Source of the DNA: Hanleya hanleyi
Taxonomy: Eukaryota; Mollusca; Polyplacophora; Lepidopleurida; Hanleyidae
Direction: 5' to 3'
Assembly: GCA_036873755.1 (NCBI GenBank)
Contig: JAVTVY010018682.1
Coordinates: forward strand, 1 to 64,000
DNA: 64,000 bases
Every line of letters begins with the position of its first letter. Within the stretch, counting starts at the first letter, position 1. This document shows positions 32,801 to 47,800 of the stretch, piece after piece. A model generated the notes under the pieces. That model saw only the letters and a list, made by a program, of their open reading frames with translations. It was not told the DNA's origin and made no database searches. Position numbers and translations under genes: made by a program.

Positions 32801-35800
32801 ATTTTCCATATCATCACACTGATGATATATTTGATATCATCACTGTGAAAATATCGCTTTTATTTGATTGATAATGTTCACTATCTCATCGCCAAGTATA
32901 TAATAAGATGAATTATCTATCATAATGATGAATTATCTATCATTAAAATTCGCTTTGTATTTATCCAAAAATTATCCGAAAGAAGTTATTAATTATTTCT
33001 ACAAAAAGAGAAGTTGCGTAGAAAGGAGGTTTCTTTTTCAGCCGAGGGTAATCTAAACAACACACCACGTGGGGAAGCTTCGCTTGATACAAGTTGAAAT
33101 TTTGATCACGTCATCGACACTCTCCGTCTTACTGTTTAGGAGTGTCAGAAATTTTGGGGCTTCTGCATAATCTCGTGTAGGAACGGATTCAAGGTTGGGA
33201 GAGGGTCGGCTCCATTCAGCGAATCGGTTTCTCGATCTGTTTTTAACCAGTTGCAGAATGAGCCTACAGGTAAATGTTCTATGCCTGCTCATAATTCTGC
33301 TGTGAGAAATCGTGTTTAATCTTCCACATTATCACATGTTTCTGATATTACTGTAAGCGCTAACTGGGTTAACTGAATTACACCAACTTTCCTTGTGAAT
33401 ATACATATACGAACTATTGGCGAAAGGACAGCATAAACTCGCTCCTGTGAAAGGAGCCTCTATGCTATGCTACATGGTCAATTCGTGTACAATCCGCGAT
33501 CGCATGAAGTCATTTACACAGCTGTGTAAATTCACACACTCTACAAAATGAATATTATTGCTATTACCCACGTGTATATCTGCATGGTGAGTAAATCTGC
33601 ATCTGGTTCGGAGGTTGTGCAGTATATGCATATTTACAAATCTGGACATAACAAATATACGCAATTGGAGTAAAACAGCTTAAATATCATCCAATCGGCG
33701 GCTAATAAATATATCCCACTTCCCCCATGAGTTATTGCCGTCAAATGAAATATTTCTGGTGGCACGGAAACTGTAACCTTAATTCGTATTGGGTGAAAAA
33801 TATTCAACCTTTGATTTTGTTAGACTATATGCCTCCTCTGACTTACAGGGGTAAGCCAGCTGTAAAATTGTACGGGGATAGCTTGCGTAATTGTGTCTAG
33901 AATGATGATATCCGATTAATCCAAAGTGACCTTGGCTTTTGTTAAGTGTTTTACTCGTGTGAAGGCTTAACAAATAAACACAAGAGGGTACCTTTTGTGC
34001 ATGTGAATGTCTCTGTTCCTTATCGCTTAAGAAAATGAAAACAAAATCGATTGCTTCCCAAATTCAAAAAGCAAATTCTTACCCTTGATAAGGTGTATCT
34101 GTCCAGATGACATTATCGTGTCCAGTATCGTTGAGGATACAGGACATTGATGAGGTGTTGTTACACGAGGAACTGTTGGTGAAACATCCGTCAGATGGCG
34201 CTGGTGGTAACCACGGTGTCCTGTGAAATGCTCCACCGATTGCAATCCAGAATGTAAAACAGATTCCTATGAAAGTCCCAAAGAGAGCTCCCTGTTTCCA
34301 AAATAAAATAGGTTTGGAGTATAGCCTCCACGGACAATGCACAGGCGTATGCTTGCCATCTTATTGCGAGATCTATGACAATGGTCAACACACATGTATA
34401 CATTATTGGAGCGCTATTTTCTCTGAGATTTAAAAAAGTGAATGTATTGGTTCTGAGATTAACAAGTTTGAAGTTATTCCAATTTGAATGTTTGTATTTT
34501 CATAAAATGAGCCTCCAGTTATGAACACTTATTCTTTGGAGAACTTGCATAAACTTGTAAATTGCCAACCCTCGCGATGAATATATTTTTCAGATATATA
34601 CACAACTAGAGAAATCAAGTAATGAAATTAAAACGATTAAGGCCTATTAACTGATAGCGATGACCACTGCACTGTTTGTGTGAGACAAGTGTGGACTACC
34701 ACGGAGAAGATATCTCTTCAATCAGGCAACGATTTATCTTCAAGGCTACAATTTTAGGTAAGCAAACATGTATTAGCCAAGAAATAGTATTAAAGAAATG
34801 TGCAATAAAACAAACTCGTCAATTTTGAACCACAGATGGCTTACAAGCTTACATGGCTTTATAGTTAATTAATACATACTTCCGTCAGCACTTTCTAACC
34901 TATTTCGTACTATTATTTCTTGCATATACATGTATGTTAGAGTTCATGAACACTGTAGTTAGTTATATCGTCGCTACATGGCCGAAATACTGATGAACGC
35001 GACGTTAAACTCTAACTCACGTACACACACAATTATATGATCCAATACTTTGGAATACGGAGTCAACTTTGGTCAAATCCGTTTAGGCATATAGATCACT
35101 CCTGGTAACCGTAAACGTAGTGAAAAACTTTCTAATCAATATACTTCAGTTCTGAGGAGAATTGTAGCAGCTAAACAAAATGTATTTGAATCTTACTATC
35201 CAGTTGGTGGCTGTGAAGAAACACCCCATTAAGAATAGGGCACAGAATGGTCCACCAACGGAGGCCGTGAAACTGTTGCATACCTGAAATGATGAAAATT
35301 ATAAAATCATAAACAGGGATAACGTTTTCAGCTGTAGCAGGGACTACCAATGTCGAACACTAGGGAGCTAAAGTGGAATGCCACGTAAGGAATTACAAAT
35401 ATGAACTTTGGCAACATTGATATTGAGTTTATATATTAAAAAATTCGTCAGAGAAATATTTGTATCTGGCTGCTAAGATATGCATATGAACAAACGTCAA
35501 TAATTCATTATTCCATTTCAGGACCATATCAAGCCCAAATAGTGTTGGATAGTTTCCGTGTTTTCAGAAGAAAATGATGATACGGACTATGGGCCTCTCC
35601 TCAGCTCCACTGCTTTCAAGGAGAATTATTGTTGTGGTGTTTTTAAAGAAACGATATCATTGTGTAATTATTACATGCATCCACAGTATAAGGACTTTTT
35701 AAGACTTGTTCATCGATTTTTGCATTCAATCCCCTCGTACGTTCGCATATGCTAACTCGTCGAAAGTACCCAAGAATTCTTCGATTTATTATAGGTTGAT

Positions 35801-38800
35801 CACCGACAGCTACCTACATAGTATGCAATAATGACACTTGTTTCGAGTGCTCATATCATCTACATTCATGTGTATGGCATAAAAATAACTTGGGACTCCT
35901 ATATCGCATACGCAAGGGAAAATGTACATTCTTACATAATTTGGAGCCCCAAAGTCATCTGCATATTCGGTGGACAGTCTTCAGATAATTCAAGTCACCG
36001 CTATTATCAACGTTTATGCATGCAATGAACACCTGCAATGAGTTCGAGCACCTAATAACTCTCTACGCTTGAAATAATGTCATTCGCTTTGGGTATTATA
36101 TGTATCTTGAAATTTGGTACCGTATGTTATCTGCCCATGCGAATATAACTTCAAAACTCATTTGGAGCATCTTAATCATCTGATTTTTCAATTGATTGAA
36201 GCTGTTTATATATACAGATGTCCTTCGCGTCCTCTTACACCAATGGTTGAAATCAGTACATGTACAAAGGATGAAGTTCAGCGTGTGCTTGGTTGCCTCG
36301 CTCCGTTATTTAGGCTGTGATTTTTGAAAGTCCCCCTCCCGGCCGCCCTGTCGTCCTAGGGTGGAGCTAATGGGTGGAGCTAATGACCTGTAGGTTGGGT
36401 TCACATTAGTAGATACACCAAATATGAAGTTCCAAATTTGACTTCTCTGTCTAAAATATCTTATCTGCCATTCAGTCTGTTATTTAGGCTCACGCGTTCC
36501 GGAGTGGCAGTAATGACGTCATTGTCTTGGTCTTGCCAAGATTACTTGATATACCAAAGTTGGGAGTTCCAACTCTTCAATAGTGGGCTCTAAATTACCC
36601 AGTCTGTTATTTAGTTTGTTACTCAAAACAGCACCCCCTGGCGTGGCAGATCGGAGCAAATGAGGTCACCGAGTAGGTCATTCCCAGATGCATTGATTTA
36701 CCAAAGATGGAGTCTCAAATCATCTTGGTAGTCTCTGAAATAGCCGATTTGTTTGTATTCAGTCTGTCATTCAAAACAGCGCCCTATGGCGTCGCGGAAT
36801 GGAATTAATGACGTCATTTTGCAGTTGAATACAAGCGTCTAGTCCGTCATTCATAATTCAGCCGTCGTCCATTAAAGAATATGCGCGTCCATAATCCAAA
36901 GACCTATTCCATATCCATATAACAGTATTAGCACCAAATTCAAAAAGGACAATCGTAATCATAGTATACATACACATAGGCTAGTTTCCTGCAAGAGAGA
37001 AGCGGTCAACAGTTTTCAATGATGCCGACAAGACATCATGATGTTCCAAAAATATAAAATCCGTATCGCTGATCAGTATTCTTAATCCATAATAATCGTT
37101 CTAAAGTCGTTATCTAGAGAATGGTGTATCTCTGTCACGCTTTGATTGTGACTGTTCATATGAGCACCATGAGGATCTTGAAGTACATGGGTTCATACGG
37201 GCCCATAGCCCCGGGTTAAGCGGAATTAGACATAAGTTACGAAACGTAACGCCATAGATTCCTTTTAGTATTTGTTCTCAAGTGTTGATGAATATGTGAC
37301 TCAAATTTCTGTGGGTCGATAGTGTGTGTGTGGAATTGGTAATTCTACAGAAATGTAGTAAATTGGGGACTATATTTTTCAAATTTCAAATACAATTGTT
37401 ATGATATAAATTTTATTCAGTGCACTCGTTATATCCTAGACATGAAGATTACGCAGCTGGCAGGTTTTTTTTTGGGTGAAATATCAATATTTTTCTCGTT
37501 TTTCCAGTGTATGTTGGAAGATATAGCTGCCTCTACAGTTACGGCGTCATTTCCATTCATATTTCTAAATTTTTAAACTATAAATATATATTTTTAATCA
37601 CCGTAGTAATCAGCAATTTAGACTTAGATCTTTGACAGTAATATATACATATAATAATTATCAGATTTGTTCCTCGATGATGATTCAGGAGAAATCTGTA
37701 TACCTGCAACCTATTATTTCACACTATCTTCGGCGTTGTCTTAAATCCAATTAATAAATCTAGTATCTGGTACATTTATATTTTCTACAAACACTAACTT
37801 TGTGTACATTTATGGAACATTGTCCTCCTTTTGACAATTTAAAGGTATACGGACGTATACATCAAATACAACCTGGAATGTGATGACCGACGTTCTCTTG
37901 TACACGCTGAAGCCTTCTCCGATCAATGAGAGAAAAACATCCGCTGCTAAATAATAACGTGATCATCTCCTCTTAATGGGTCTTCAACACCAATAGAACG
38001 TAACAGTAACGACATTAATCATGAGGCAGGTATAAAACTATATTTTTGGCTTTAAGGTAAGTATTACACATATTGTTATTTAAAAGATAAATTTTGTATA
38101 TATAGGCCCAAATCTTGTAACTGGGACACCCAGTTACAAGAATTGGGTAATTCGGTGCACTCATTATATCCGTAATATGCTAATGCTGTTATATGGAATA
38201 TGGAAAAGGTCTTTGGATTATGGACGTGGATATTCTTTAATGGACGACGGCTGAATTATGAATGACGGACCTAACGTTTGTAACCAGAGAATTGAGAATG
38301 TGTTGGGGTAAACCAAAGAAAAAATTAGATTGTACATTATAATACATGTAAACTACAGTGTGTTATAAACATAAAGATATTATTATTTTGTTGCTCCATG
38401 CCAGAGAACTGCGAGAAAGTGTGAATTTATCTTCTGGAAAAGTTGTGGGACATAGATTTGTCACATTTCGGTAAAATTACCCTCATGTCATCCTTCATAC
38501 GTAGATTACATAGGTGCTCCAAACATTTTCTCTCATATCTAGGTGATTTAGATGTTCCAAGGAATATCTAATCACCACCACAACTGTATCTAGTTAAGAC
38601 CTAGTGTTGTTCAAATGCCATCAAGAACGATTACGAGACGATCACTGGGGGGGGGGGACGATTCGAAAAATCATTTTGATAATATTTTGGTGTGACAGTT
38701 GGTTTGTGGGGTGGAGTGAGGTGTATATCTGTCCAATTACCTGTATTAGCGGGGCATTGACGTTCAGGAAGATGAAGCAGATTCCAATGCTAATTAGACC

Positions 38801-41800
38801 ATAAACCAAAACTGAAAAAAATGGATATTAACAAATATTAGTATGTACGAAAAATACAATGAAATTTCATCTTCCTCGAAAAGAAATTTTGTGCCTCAGC
38901 ACTGTCATTGAAGCTTGGTAAGATATAGTGAGAACTTGGCTCATCTCTATATCTGATGGGAGATGTCTTGCTGTACGTGTGATCGTATTATGGAATTTGC
39001 CGTCTTCAAGACGACAAGGGCTTGTGAGCGTGATCTTAAGATGTTGTAACGCGAAATCGTCTGCGACTCAGGTGATGGTCTCCATAAAACCTGTACAATG
39101 ATAGATTCCAAGGTCCGGCTTCTGAGATTTCTCGAAGACATGATAGCCTCTTTATGAGACAGGATACAACAAAGACGAAGTTCATGTCTGCTGAATATTA
39201 AGCCGATTTATTGAAAATTCATTCCACCTAACCTAGGAATGATCGGCAGCATTTGGCAGGCAGACTAACACAACTTCAATAACATCAGACCATTTCGTAA
39301 ACAGTCATTTTCTGGAGATAGTAACATCTATCATCGGAGACACGGTAGCCTCCGTTGAGACCTGGTGGTATTGGCCTCTAGTGAGACCTGGTGGTTTTGG
39401 CCTGCCTGTATGGACTGGTCATCCCTTTTTATACAGTCCTATAGATTACAGGGTCGAATTAAACTAAATTCTGATATCTTTGGTGCAGCTTAGACAAGCG
39501 AATCAGGGAAATGTCACATTACGTAAACATAGTCATCAAAACCAAGGTTAATTCAGTACACTTACATAAGCAGTTTCTAGGTTATCCTGTATAAATTTGA
39601 AATTACATAACTGTTTCTCACAAATAGTTGTGTTCACAACAACTGACCTAAAGGGTCATGAAATAGTATTTCGGAAATAGTTTTGTCAAAACACATCACA
39701 ATATCAAGGTTGCATGCACGCAGATTATATAAAATTGGTAAATGAAAAGTCGAACTTTATGTATGGTGGCTAAGAAGTCTACTTTTGCGTGAAAATATGG
39801 TGGCCAAGAATCGACATTTCACAGTATGTCTGTATTCGTCCCATTCCGATCCGTAGTTAAATATCTTTAAGATGAATTCCAGGTCCTACAGATCCTAATA
39901 ATTTCAAATAGGGAAGCATTCAATTTGACATGAATAATCTATTCTTTGGTAAACTAATAGTATATGTTCGCTGTTAGATGAATATGTCAAAGGAGATGAC
40001 CTTTGGTCTATACGTGGTGTGGTTGAAATCGAAAAAATAAAATGTCTTAAAAATAATGAAAATATATGTACGCAATATGTGAAAGTTCTAGCTCGATTGC
40101 GTTACGATTATAGTTATGACATGAAATTGAAATTCGCTATTTCGTGAAAAGGAGTCTAAATCGAGTCATTTAAATCCACAATTAGACACGAAGGACTCCT
40201 TGGACCAAAAAGATTTTCCAGCAGTGGAGATATAATGCCACCGCACATCAACAGGTTGAATGGTGTTTTGGTCGAATGGGTCCTTCGTATCTACATGTGT
40301 GTTTAAATGACTAGATTAAGACACGGATTAAGAACTTTCAGATGTTGTGAATATATTTTTCTCTTGTCGTTACATTAAAAACAAATTATTTTTATGACAT
40401 TTTATTTTTCTCGATTCCAACCGCGCCACGTATAAGCTAATATGCCGCCACATTGCATCATCTCCTTTGTTTTAAATATGACTTAATTTGTTACAATGGC
40501 AACCATTTCAAATCTCAAAGATGGGAATAGATAGAAAAGTTTAAAAACAAGTTGTTCTTTTCATTAGAAAGAAACTTAACCTGGAGACAATCAATTTGTA
40601 ATTTGTCTTTCCGTAAAACTTTTAATTTTTTTTTATAAAAAAACTTTGCTCATTTTTATCTAAAAATTCAATTTTATGGTTATTTTATCTCTATTTTTCT
40701 ATAATTACTTTGTTAATCTGAGACCAGGATAACCCCCTGTTAATGAGCATCCATAGCATAACGAGATATGATGTACCCCCTGCGTAACCGCAGATATATA
40801 ATTAATAATATATATATTAATATATATAATTAATTAATAAACTAACAACGGTTAGTTCATTGTCGAGGACAACTGTTCATTGTCGAGGACAACGATGTGA
40901 AGGAATTACTGTACAGTCTGGGGGAAATGTAATTCCGAGACATAATAGTTCAAATACGCCATTCAATATTCAGCCGTCGTCCTTTAAATAATTTCCGCGT
41001 CCATAACCCAAAGGGTCTAAAGTATGAGTAATTGTCCGCGCTCTTCGAATGTTATATTTATATCAATATTTCGTTGGGAATAATTACATTTTATTCACAG
41101 CATTCACTGACATTTTAACAACGCCATCATAAATATGACATCATATATGATCAGGATAGCGTGGGTCAATTTGACATGGCTTGGCATACTGGGCATGTGT
41201 TGTGATGGTGTGTCTGGATGCAGAAAGTCTTTACACATTTTTTCGACACCACAAACCATCTCTTTCTGAAAAGTAATATTCCAGTTGGGCCTGCGTTTGG
41301 CGGATACATATCTCGTAGCATTAGCTAGATTATGCGTAAAATGTGACGAGTTTAATAAAAGTCACAACAAATCATCGCAGAAACTTATGAAGTATTTCTA
41401 TACCACCAAGCGCCTCCACTAAAAATTTCTCACATTTGGCGATACATATCGCATGCTGATAGCAAAATACATGTTTAGCGAGCAAGAGGTGTCCCACTCC
41501 GTTCAACCACGGGCTATAAGCCATATGAACTCATGTACTTCAAGATCCTCATGATGTTCATATGAACAGCCACAATCAAAGCTTGACTGAGATACACCAT
41601 TCTCTAGATAATGACTTCACAACGAAGATCATATTTATGAAGAATACTGATCCGCGATACGGATTTGATATTTTTGGAACTTCATGATATCTTTCCGATA
41701 TCATTAAAAACTGTGGACCGTTTATCTCTTGCAGGACACCAGGCGATGTTTATGTTTACTATGGTTGTTTTTAGTTAGGTTATTTGAATTAGGTTTTTGG

Positions 41801-44800
41801 ATTATGGACACGGAAATTCTTTAATGGAATTTGCTATATCATTGGAGTTCAATATTGAAAGAACAGGGGTTATGTTAAATTCTTTTTGTTGATTTACTTT
41901 TATCATATACAGCTGTTCTACCGAGACAGAACAGTATTCCAGATAAAATTAATCCAAAACCGAAGAAGAGAATCGACGATTTAATGTCCAGGGCCTCTCT
42001 AGAGCTAATGCTACAGCCATTTTCAGATTCCGACTGAAACCGGAAATTTAATTTAATTTTTCTCATTCGACTAAAAACCTACAATTTAATGAACTAAGTA
42101 ATAAAATAGAAATGTCAGGTAATTTCCCACACTTTGACCCACAGTCCTTAAGTGATCTAACAAACCATTTATTATTCTTAAACACACTCCCAAAATAAGC
42201 TATACTAGTATTAATCAGATTGCCGACGATTGATCCTGAAAGAAATTCACATCATATGATTGTGGTGCCAAAACGGCGAAATAACCTTCAAATACAAACG
42301 ATGTCATGCCACTCACCAAATATTTTAGCTGCCATGATCTCTTGTGCCTCGGACAATGACGGTCTCAGAGGTCGGACAAAGTCCTTCACCGTGACAGCAC
42401 TCATACTGTTTAAACCGGATGACAGTGAGCTATAAATATAACGAGGGATCCTAAAGGATATTGGCGCCCACCATTGTCCGATGATTGTAAGCTAATGACT
42501 GGAGGATCTTTTTGTCCATTGTTACTAAGAACAAACGATTGATTTGTAATTTTGTTTACAGAATTTCGAATCTGAGCGAAAAAGATCGAAAAGGGGACAC
42601 TGAAAAACACCAAGATATAATCTAATTTTCAGGGGTTTCAAGATTTCTAGAAACTGTACTTATGTAGGTTGTTATAATACAAGAGAAATGAGCAAAGTTA
42701 GTGTGAAAGTGAATGTACATGTACACCTTTGTTTTGTAGGATTTTTTTAAAAAAAATTTTGCACGTGTCATCATTGGGTACTGGAGGCGAAGACCAATCT
42801 CTTTTGACACTTTGGCATGAGCTATGAAACATACTTAAAATTTTATAATTAGGAACGACTGCTAATTCTGTTCTGTTTACTGGCCTAGTTTGAGATATCT
42901 CTTTTAAGATACCATGCTCGAAAATAGTAAGATGGTACAATACTTAATACTGAAGGGATCCGGTCCGCGCATTAATGTTGAAACTTCAAAAGTGCCTGAA
43001 TCCTGATTATCTCCCTTGGATCGAACCACGCAGTAGTCTACAGTTGTCGAGTTGTGACGTTGAGTCACAATAGTGACGTCCCTTCATGTAGCCGATCCGC
43101 CGGCAGACGAAAGGGTGGAGCAGTTCACTTGCTACTGCATAGCCTAAAGAAAGTTGATTTAAAATTTGAAGAAATACATTTTAATTCCGAATTATTTGAA
43201 CTCCTTGAGATGGAAGGTGAAGGTGTGGATATTCTATATAGTCAATATATAGAATATGCCCCACCGTTTGATCCACCGACTCTTGTGATGCAACGTCACA
43301 AACATATTGGATTTCAAATCGAACCAGAAAAGGTATCTTGCACAACTAGACGACAAGGTGAACCTGTGTACCAAATTTAACAAAGATCCAGAAGAGAAAT
43401 CGCAAGAGAAATTGCAATAACAAAGTTTCATGGGGAAATCCAAGATGGCCGCCTGATGTACATATTGGATTTTGGAATCGGACCAGAAAAGGTATCTTGC
43501 ACACCTTGACCACAAGGGGAACTTGTGTATCAAATTTGAGAAAGATCCAGGCAGTACTTCCTGAGAAATCATGATAACAAAATTTCATGCGGAAGTATAA
43601 GAAGGCCGCCTGATGACCATATTGTATTTTTGATTCGGACGAAAAAAGGTATCTTGCACAACTAGACCCCATTGGGAACCTGTGTACCAAATTTGAGAAA
43701 GATCCATGCAGTACTTCCTGAGAAATGATGATAAAGTTTCATGGGGAAATCCAATATGGCTGCCTGGTGGCCATATTGGATTTTCGATTTGGACCAGAAA
43801 AGGTATCTAGCACAACTAGACACTAAGGGGAACCTGTGTACCAAATTTGAGAAAGATCCATGCAGTACTTCCTGAGAAATGACGATAACAAAGTTTCATG
43901 GGGAAATCCAAGATGGCTGCCTGGTGGCCATATTGGATTTTCGAATTGGACCAGAAAAGGTGTGTTGCAGAACTAGACCCCAAAGGGAACCGATTCGCCA
44001 AATTTGAGAAAGATCCATGCAGTAGTTCCTGAGAAATCGCGATAACAAGGTTTCATGGGAAAATCAAAGATGGCTGCCTGGTGGCCATATTGGATTTCTG
44101 AATCGGACCAGAAAAGGTATCTTGCACAACTAGACCCCAAGGGGAACATGTGTACCAAATTTGAAAAAGATCCATGCCGTAGTTTCTCAGAAATCGCAAT
44201 AACAAGGTTTCATGGGGAAATCGAAGATGGCTGCCTGGTGACCATATTGGATTTCGAATCGGACCAGAAGAGGTATCTTGCACAACTAGACCCCAAGGGG
44301 AACCTGTGTACCGAATCTGAGAAAAATCCATGCAGTAGTTCCTGAGAAATCGCGATAACAAGGATTCATGGGGAAATCCAAGATGGCTGCCTTGTGGCCA
44401 TATTGGATTTTCGAATCGGGCCAGAAAAGGTGCGTTGCACAACTAGACCCCAAAGGGAACCGATTCACCAAATTTGCGAAAGATCCATGCAGTAGTTCCT
44501 GAGAAATCGCGATAACAAGGTTTCATGGGGAAATCCTAGATGGCTGCCTGGTGGCCATATTGGATTTCTGAATCGGACCAGAAAAGGTATCTTGCACAAC
44601 TAGACCCCAAGGGGAACATGTGTACCAAATTTGAAAAAGATCCATGCCGTAGTTTCTGAGAAATCGCAATAACAAGGTTTCATGGGGAAATCGAAGAATT
44701 GTTTACGGACGGACTGACGGACGGACGATGGACGACGGACGGACGGACGACGGACCACGGACGAAAAGCGATTTGAACAGCCCACCATCTGGTGATGGTG

Positions 44801-47800
44801 GGCTAAAAAATATAATAGAAACTATTAATTCCGAGAAATGAATAAACTTCACTGTAAAAAAACTTAGGTTCAAAACAAGTACTATTGGTTGATTTTTTGT
44901 TTCCTATTTTTTTATTAGTATAACGTAATATCTTGCATAGCACGTATCTTATAAAAATGGGGGTGGAAAAATTTACAATTTATATCGCGGCCTTTGTGAG
45001 CCTTTTCTCTTATCTTACCTGAACGATGCACTGAACAGGGAAGCCAGGAACAGTCCCGGAAGTCCTGGCATCTCATAGAATAGCTCCATAACAAAATACG
45101 GGAGAATCTATAAAAAGAAATTGTCCTTTACGTGATATGAAATTAAATAAGCGTACAGGGAAATAAGAACCCTTATCCACGAATACATAGAGGACATTAC
45201 CTGGATATATTTGAAAACACATACACATTTTTCGAGTGAAGGATGGAATGATAACTCACAAAAAGAGAAAATATTTAACTGCAGTCAAATATCATTTAAA
45301 CGAGTCAGAAAAATCCGATGTTCTCCGAAACATCTCCGAAATGTTCTCCGAAAAACACGAACCAATCTATCTTTGTTTTTATTAAGCGGTTCATGTGGAG
45401 GGAGCAGTATTGAAATACTTCAGACCTGCGCTGAATATTTACCGCTAATTCCACCATGGCAGTTAACTCAACCAGAAGCAGATATTACACTAACGAAATA
45501 TAAAAAGACAAACACGAGCCAGCTATTGTATACACAAGAATTTGGTCTGCTGAGAGAAAAATACAGATCACATCCGGCTATTTATACAGATCGTTCTAAA
45601 GATGGCGAGAGAGTATCATCTGATACTATCTTTGGTTACAAAACTAAAACCTGTCGACTACCAGGTAAAAGATCGATATTCACTGCAGAAGCAAAGCTAT
45701 ATTTTTGGCTTTGGAAGGTATTGGTTCCACTAAAAGGAAAAAAATATGTCATAATCTCAGATTCACTGTCATGCCTTTAAGCGATTAAAAGTGGAACTTC
45801 GACTCATCCCACTATCTTGAATATTCTACAACTACATGACTAGACTTGATCAACATATTGATATTGTGTTTTGTTGGTTGCCCAGTCACATTGGCATCAA
45901 AGGTAATACTGAGGCTGATAGAATGGCTAAGGCAGCCCTAGGTGATGAGGTTGATCCTGTTGGAATCCCATATAGCTATTCCAGACCCTCTATCTGTACT
46001 TATGTGAGGCGGTTGTTTCAATCTTTATGGGATGCTGTGAATAATAACAAACTTCATGAGTTAAAAAAAAACTCGGCTACACTCATCTGAACAGCCAGAA
46101 ACATTTCGATCAAACTATGATCATGCGATGTAGGATCGGTCATACACGATTAACTCAAGAACATTTACTTAAAAAGAGCCAGTCACAAGGTGTATTCCAT
46201 GCCACGAAGATCTCAAAGTGAAACATATTTTTATCGACTGCATAAATTTTAAAACTGTAAGAGATTCTTTTTATCGACTACTCTGGAAGATATTTTTAGT
46301 CGGGTGAGAGAGGAATGTGTCTTAGGTTTTTTGAGAGAAATCGGTTTGTTGCATAAGTCTTAATGTGTGTGTTTAATGTGTTGGATTACGAATTTATTGG
46401 CTTGAATACTTAGAATTTTGTTTGATCGTCGCTATATAGCTGAAATATTGCTGAACGCGACACTAAACCTTAATTCTCTCTCTCTCTCCTAAATTACTTA
46501 CCTCGTTCGCATTCTTTATAACCCCTTCCTCGAATGGATCACATTTCTTTTCCGTGTAAAAAGCAAACGCAGCCAGACCTGCCAGAGCACCTAAAATCGC
46601 CAGAATACCGAATCCCACTGTACTGAGGAGCATTACGCTGAAAATAACGACAGTAAATTAGACTACATTCACTATTATTAGAATATATATTGATACGTAA
46701 TCAAAAACGTTTAACCGATTTATGACCAGCTCAGTATAAGAATAATATATTTACCTTGGCGTTGTATATGTAAACCGTAATACATCTCAACAATGCCTGT
46801 AGTACGGGTACCTAAGATGGCAATAACTATGTATTCTCAATTTTGCATAAATCGTTCATCTGTTATGGCAGAGTAATATGAGCAAATCCAAATAAGTATA
46901 TTGGATATAACGCTGTGAGTGTAGCAATGCAATTATATCACATGATAAAGGACAAGGGTAAGACGTAGAGGACGTTTGCGCAACCCACACTTTGGCTTGT
47001 CTCTGTTTAGGTAGTGATGCTATGCGTTGAGCTGTCTGTTGCTGGAAAGAAAGAGTGAACCAGAAAATGGGAGCTCCAACAAAACATCCCCAGAATGAAG
47101 TTCTCACAGTGGGGTCCGGATTAAAACTGAAAAGAAAAAAATCAAAGTACTGATGTTGGGTTTACTTGCATCAGAGGGGTTTACTAGTCACATATTTGTG
47201 ATCATTTACTGGAGGAAAGGTGGTGCTCCCTTTACACAGAGAATCGTCCTCAAGCTGTGCGGTTTGTAGGGCCAAACTTTCACTTTTATCAAAAGGATAT
47301 GAAATGAACCATTTTGTACAGCCTACATGCTGAGTTATTATGCGGACACGAAGTAATGAAGGGCTGCAGATGCACGAAAACGGATTTATGGCGCACCAAA
47401 GTTGGTACGGCCGGTACATTGGCTTATTTTCGTATTTTTATGCAGTTTTCGATGCAGATTTTCTTTTGTTGCAAAAATAGGACACCTTTAACCAAAACCA
47501 ATTTTAGCTATTTTGAACAACAAATAATGCTGAAATGTTCAGTCCAAATATGATTTTGTTTAAAGGTGTCATAATTTTGCAACGAGAAAAAATGTCGACT
47601 GTAAATGCACCGAAAAGTGCAAAATAAGCCAATACCTCAGATTTGAATCACTGTAAGTCTGGTTGTGTTTATCTATGGGCCTTGATTATTCTTATCTGAT
47701 AATTCAGTGTGTAGACTGTAAGAAATTGTCAATTTGGCGCTTTCTAGACAAAACTTAGCCCCACCGATTCCCTACCGGACAAAATATATTGGAAACGCAA

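Larger units (their letters stand above)
28064..34082. other. SLC5 intron 13 with repeats
   Basis: A 6-kb intron holding a TIR element (28359-29102), a LINE tail fragment, tandem repeats (31300-31583) and a long hairpin (31646-31759). The rest (29150-31290 and 32960-34080) shows no gene or repeat that I can name. Confidence 0.6.
38812..42316. other. SLC5 intron 10 with R1 pieces
   Basis: Apart from a possible alternative exon (41911-41996), R1 fragments and an AT-rich palindromic tract (40795-40835, alternating 'atatatat' and 'ttaatt') followed by a duplicated 'gttcattgtcgaggacaac' (40855-40893), I see nothing identifiable. Confidence 0.5.

Noticed and set aside
43234..44788. Overlapping minus ORFs and one + ORF with recurring peptides
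   Set aside because: They repeat with the 156-bp unit. A + strand version looks protein-like, but it comes from the mobile element.
46988..46990. Alternative donors for symporter exon 7 (AAA|gtgtgg and TGG|gttgcg)
   Set aside because: Neither gives the phase needed to enter exon 8 in the conserved frame; AAAGT|gtgggt does.
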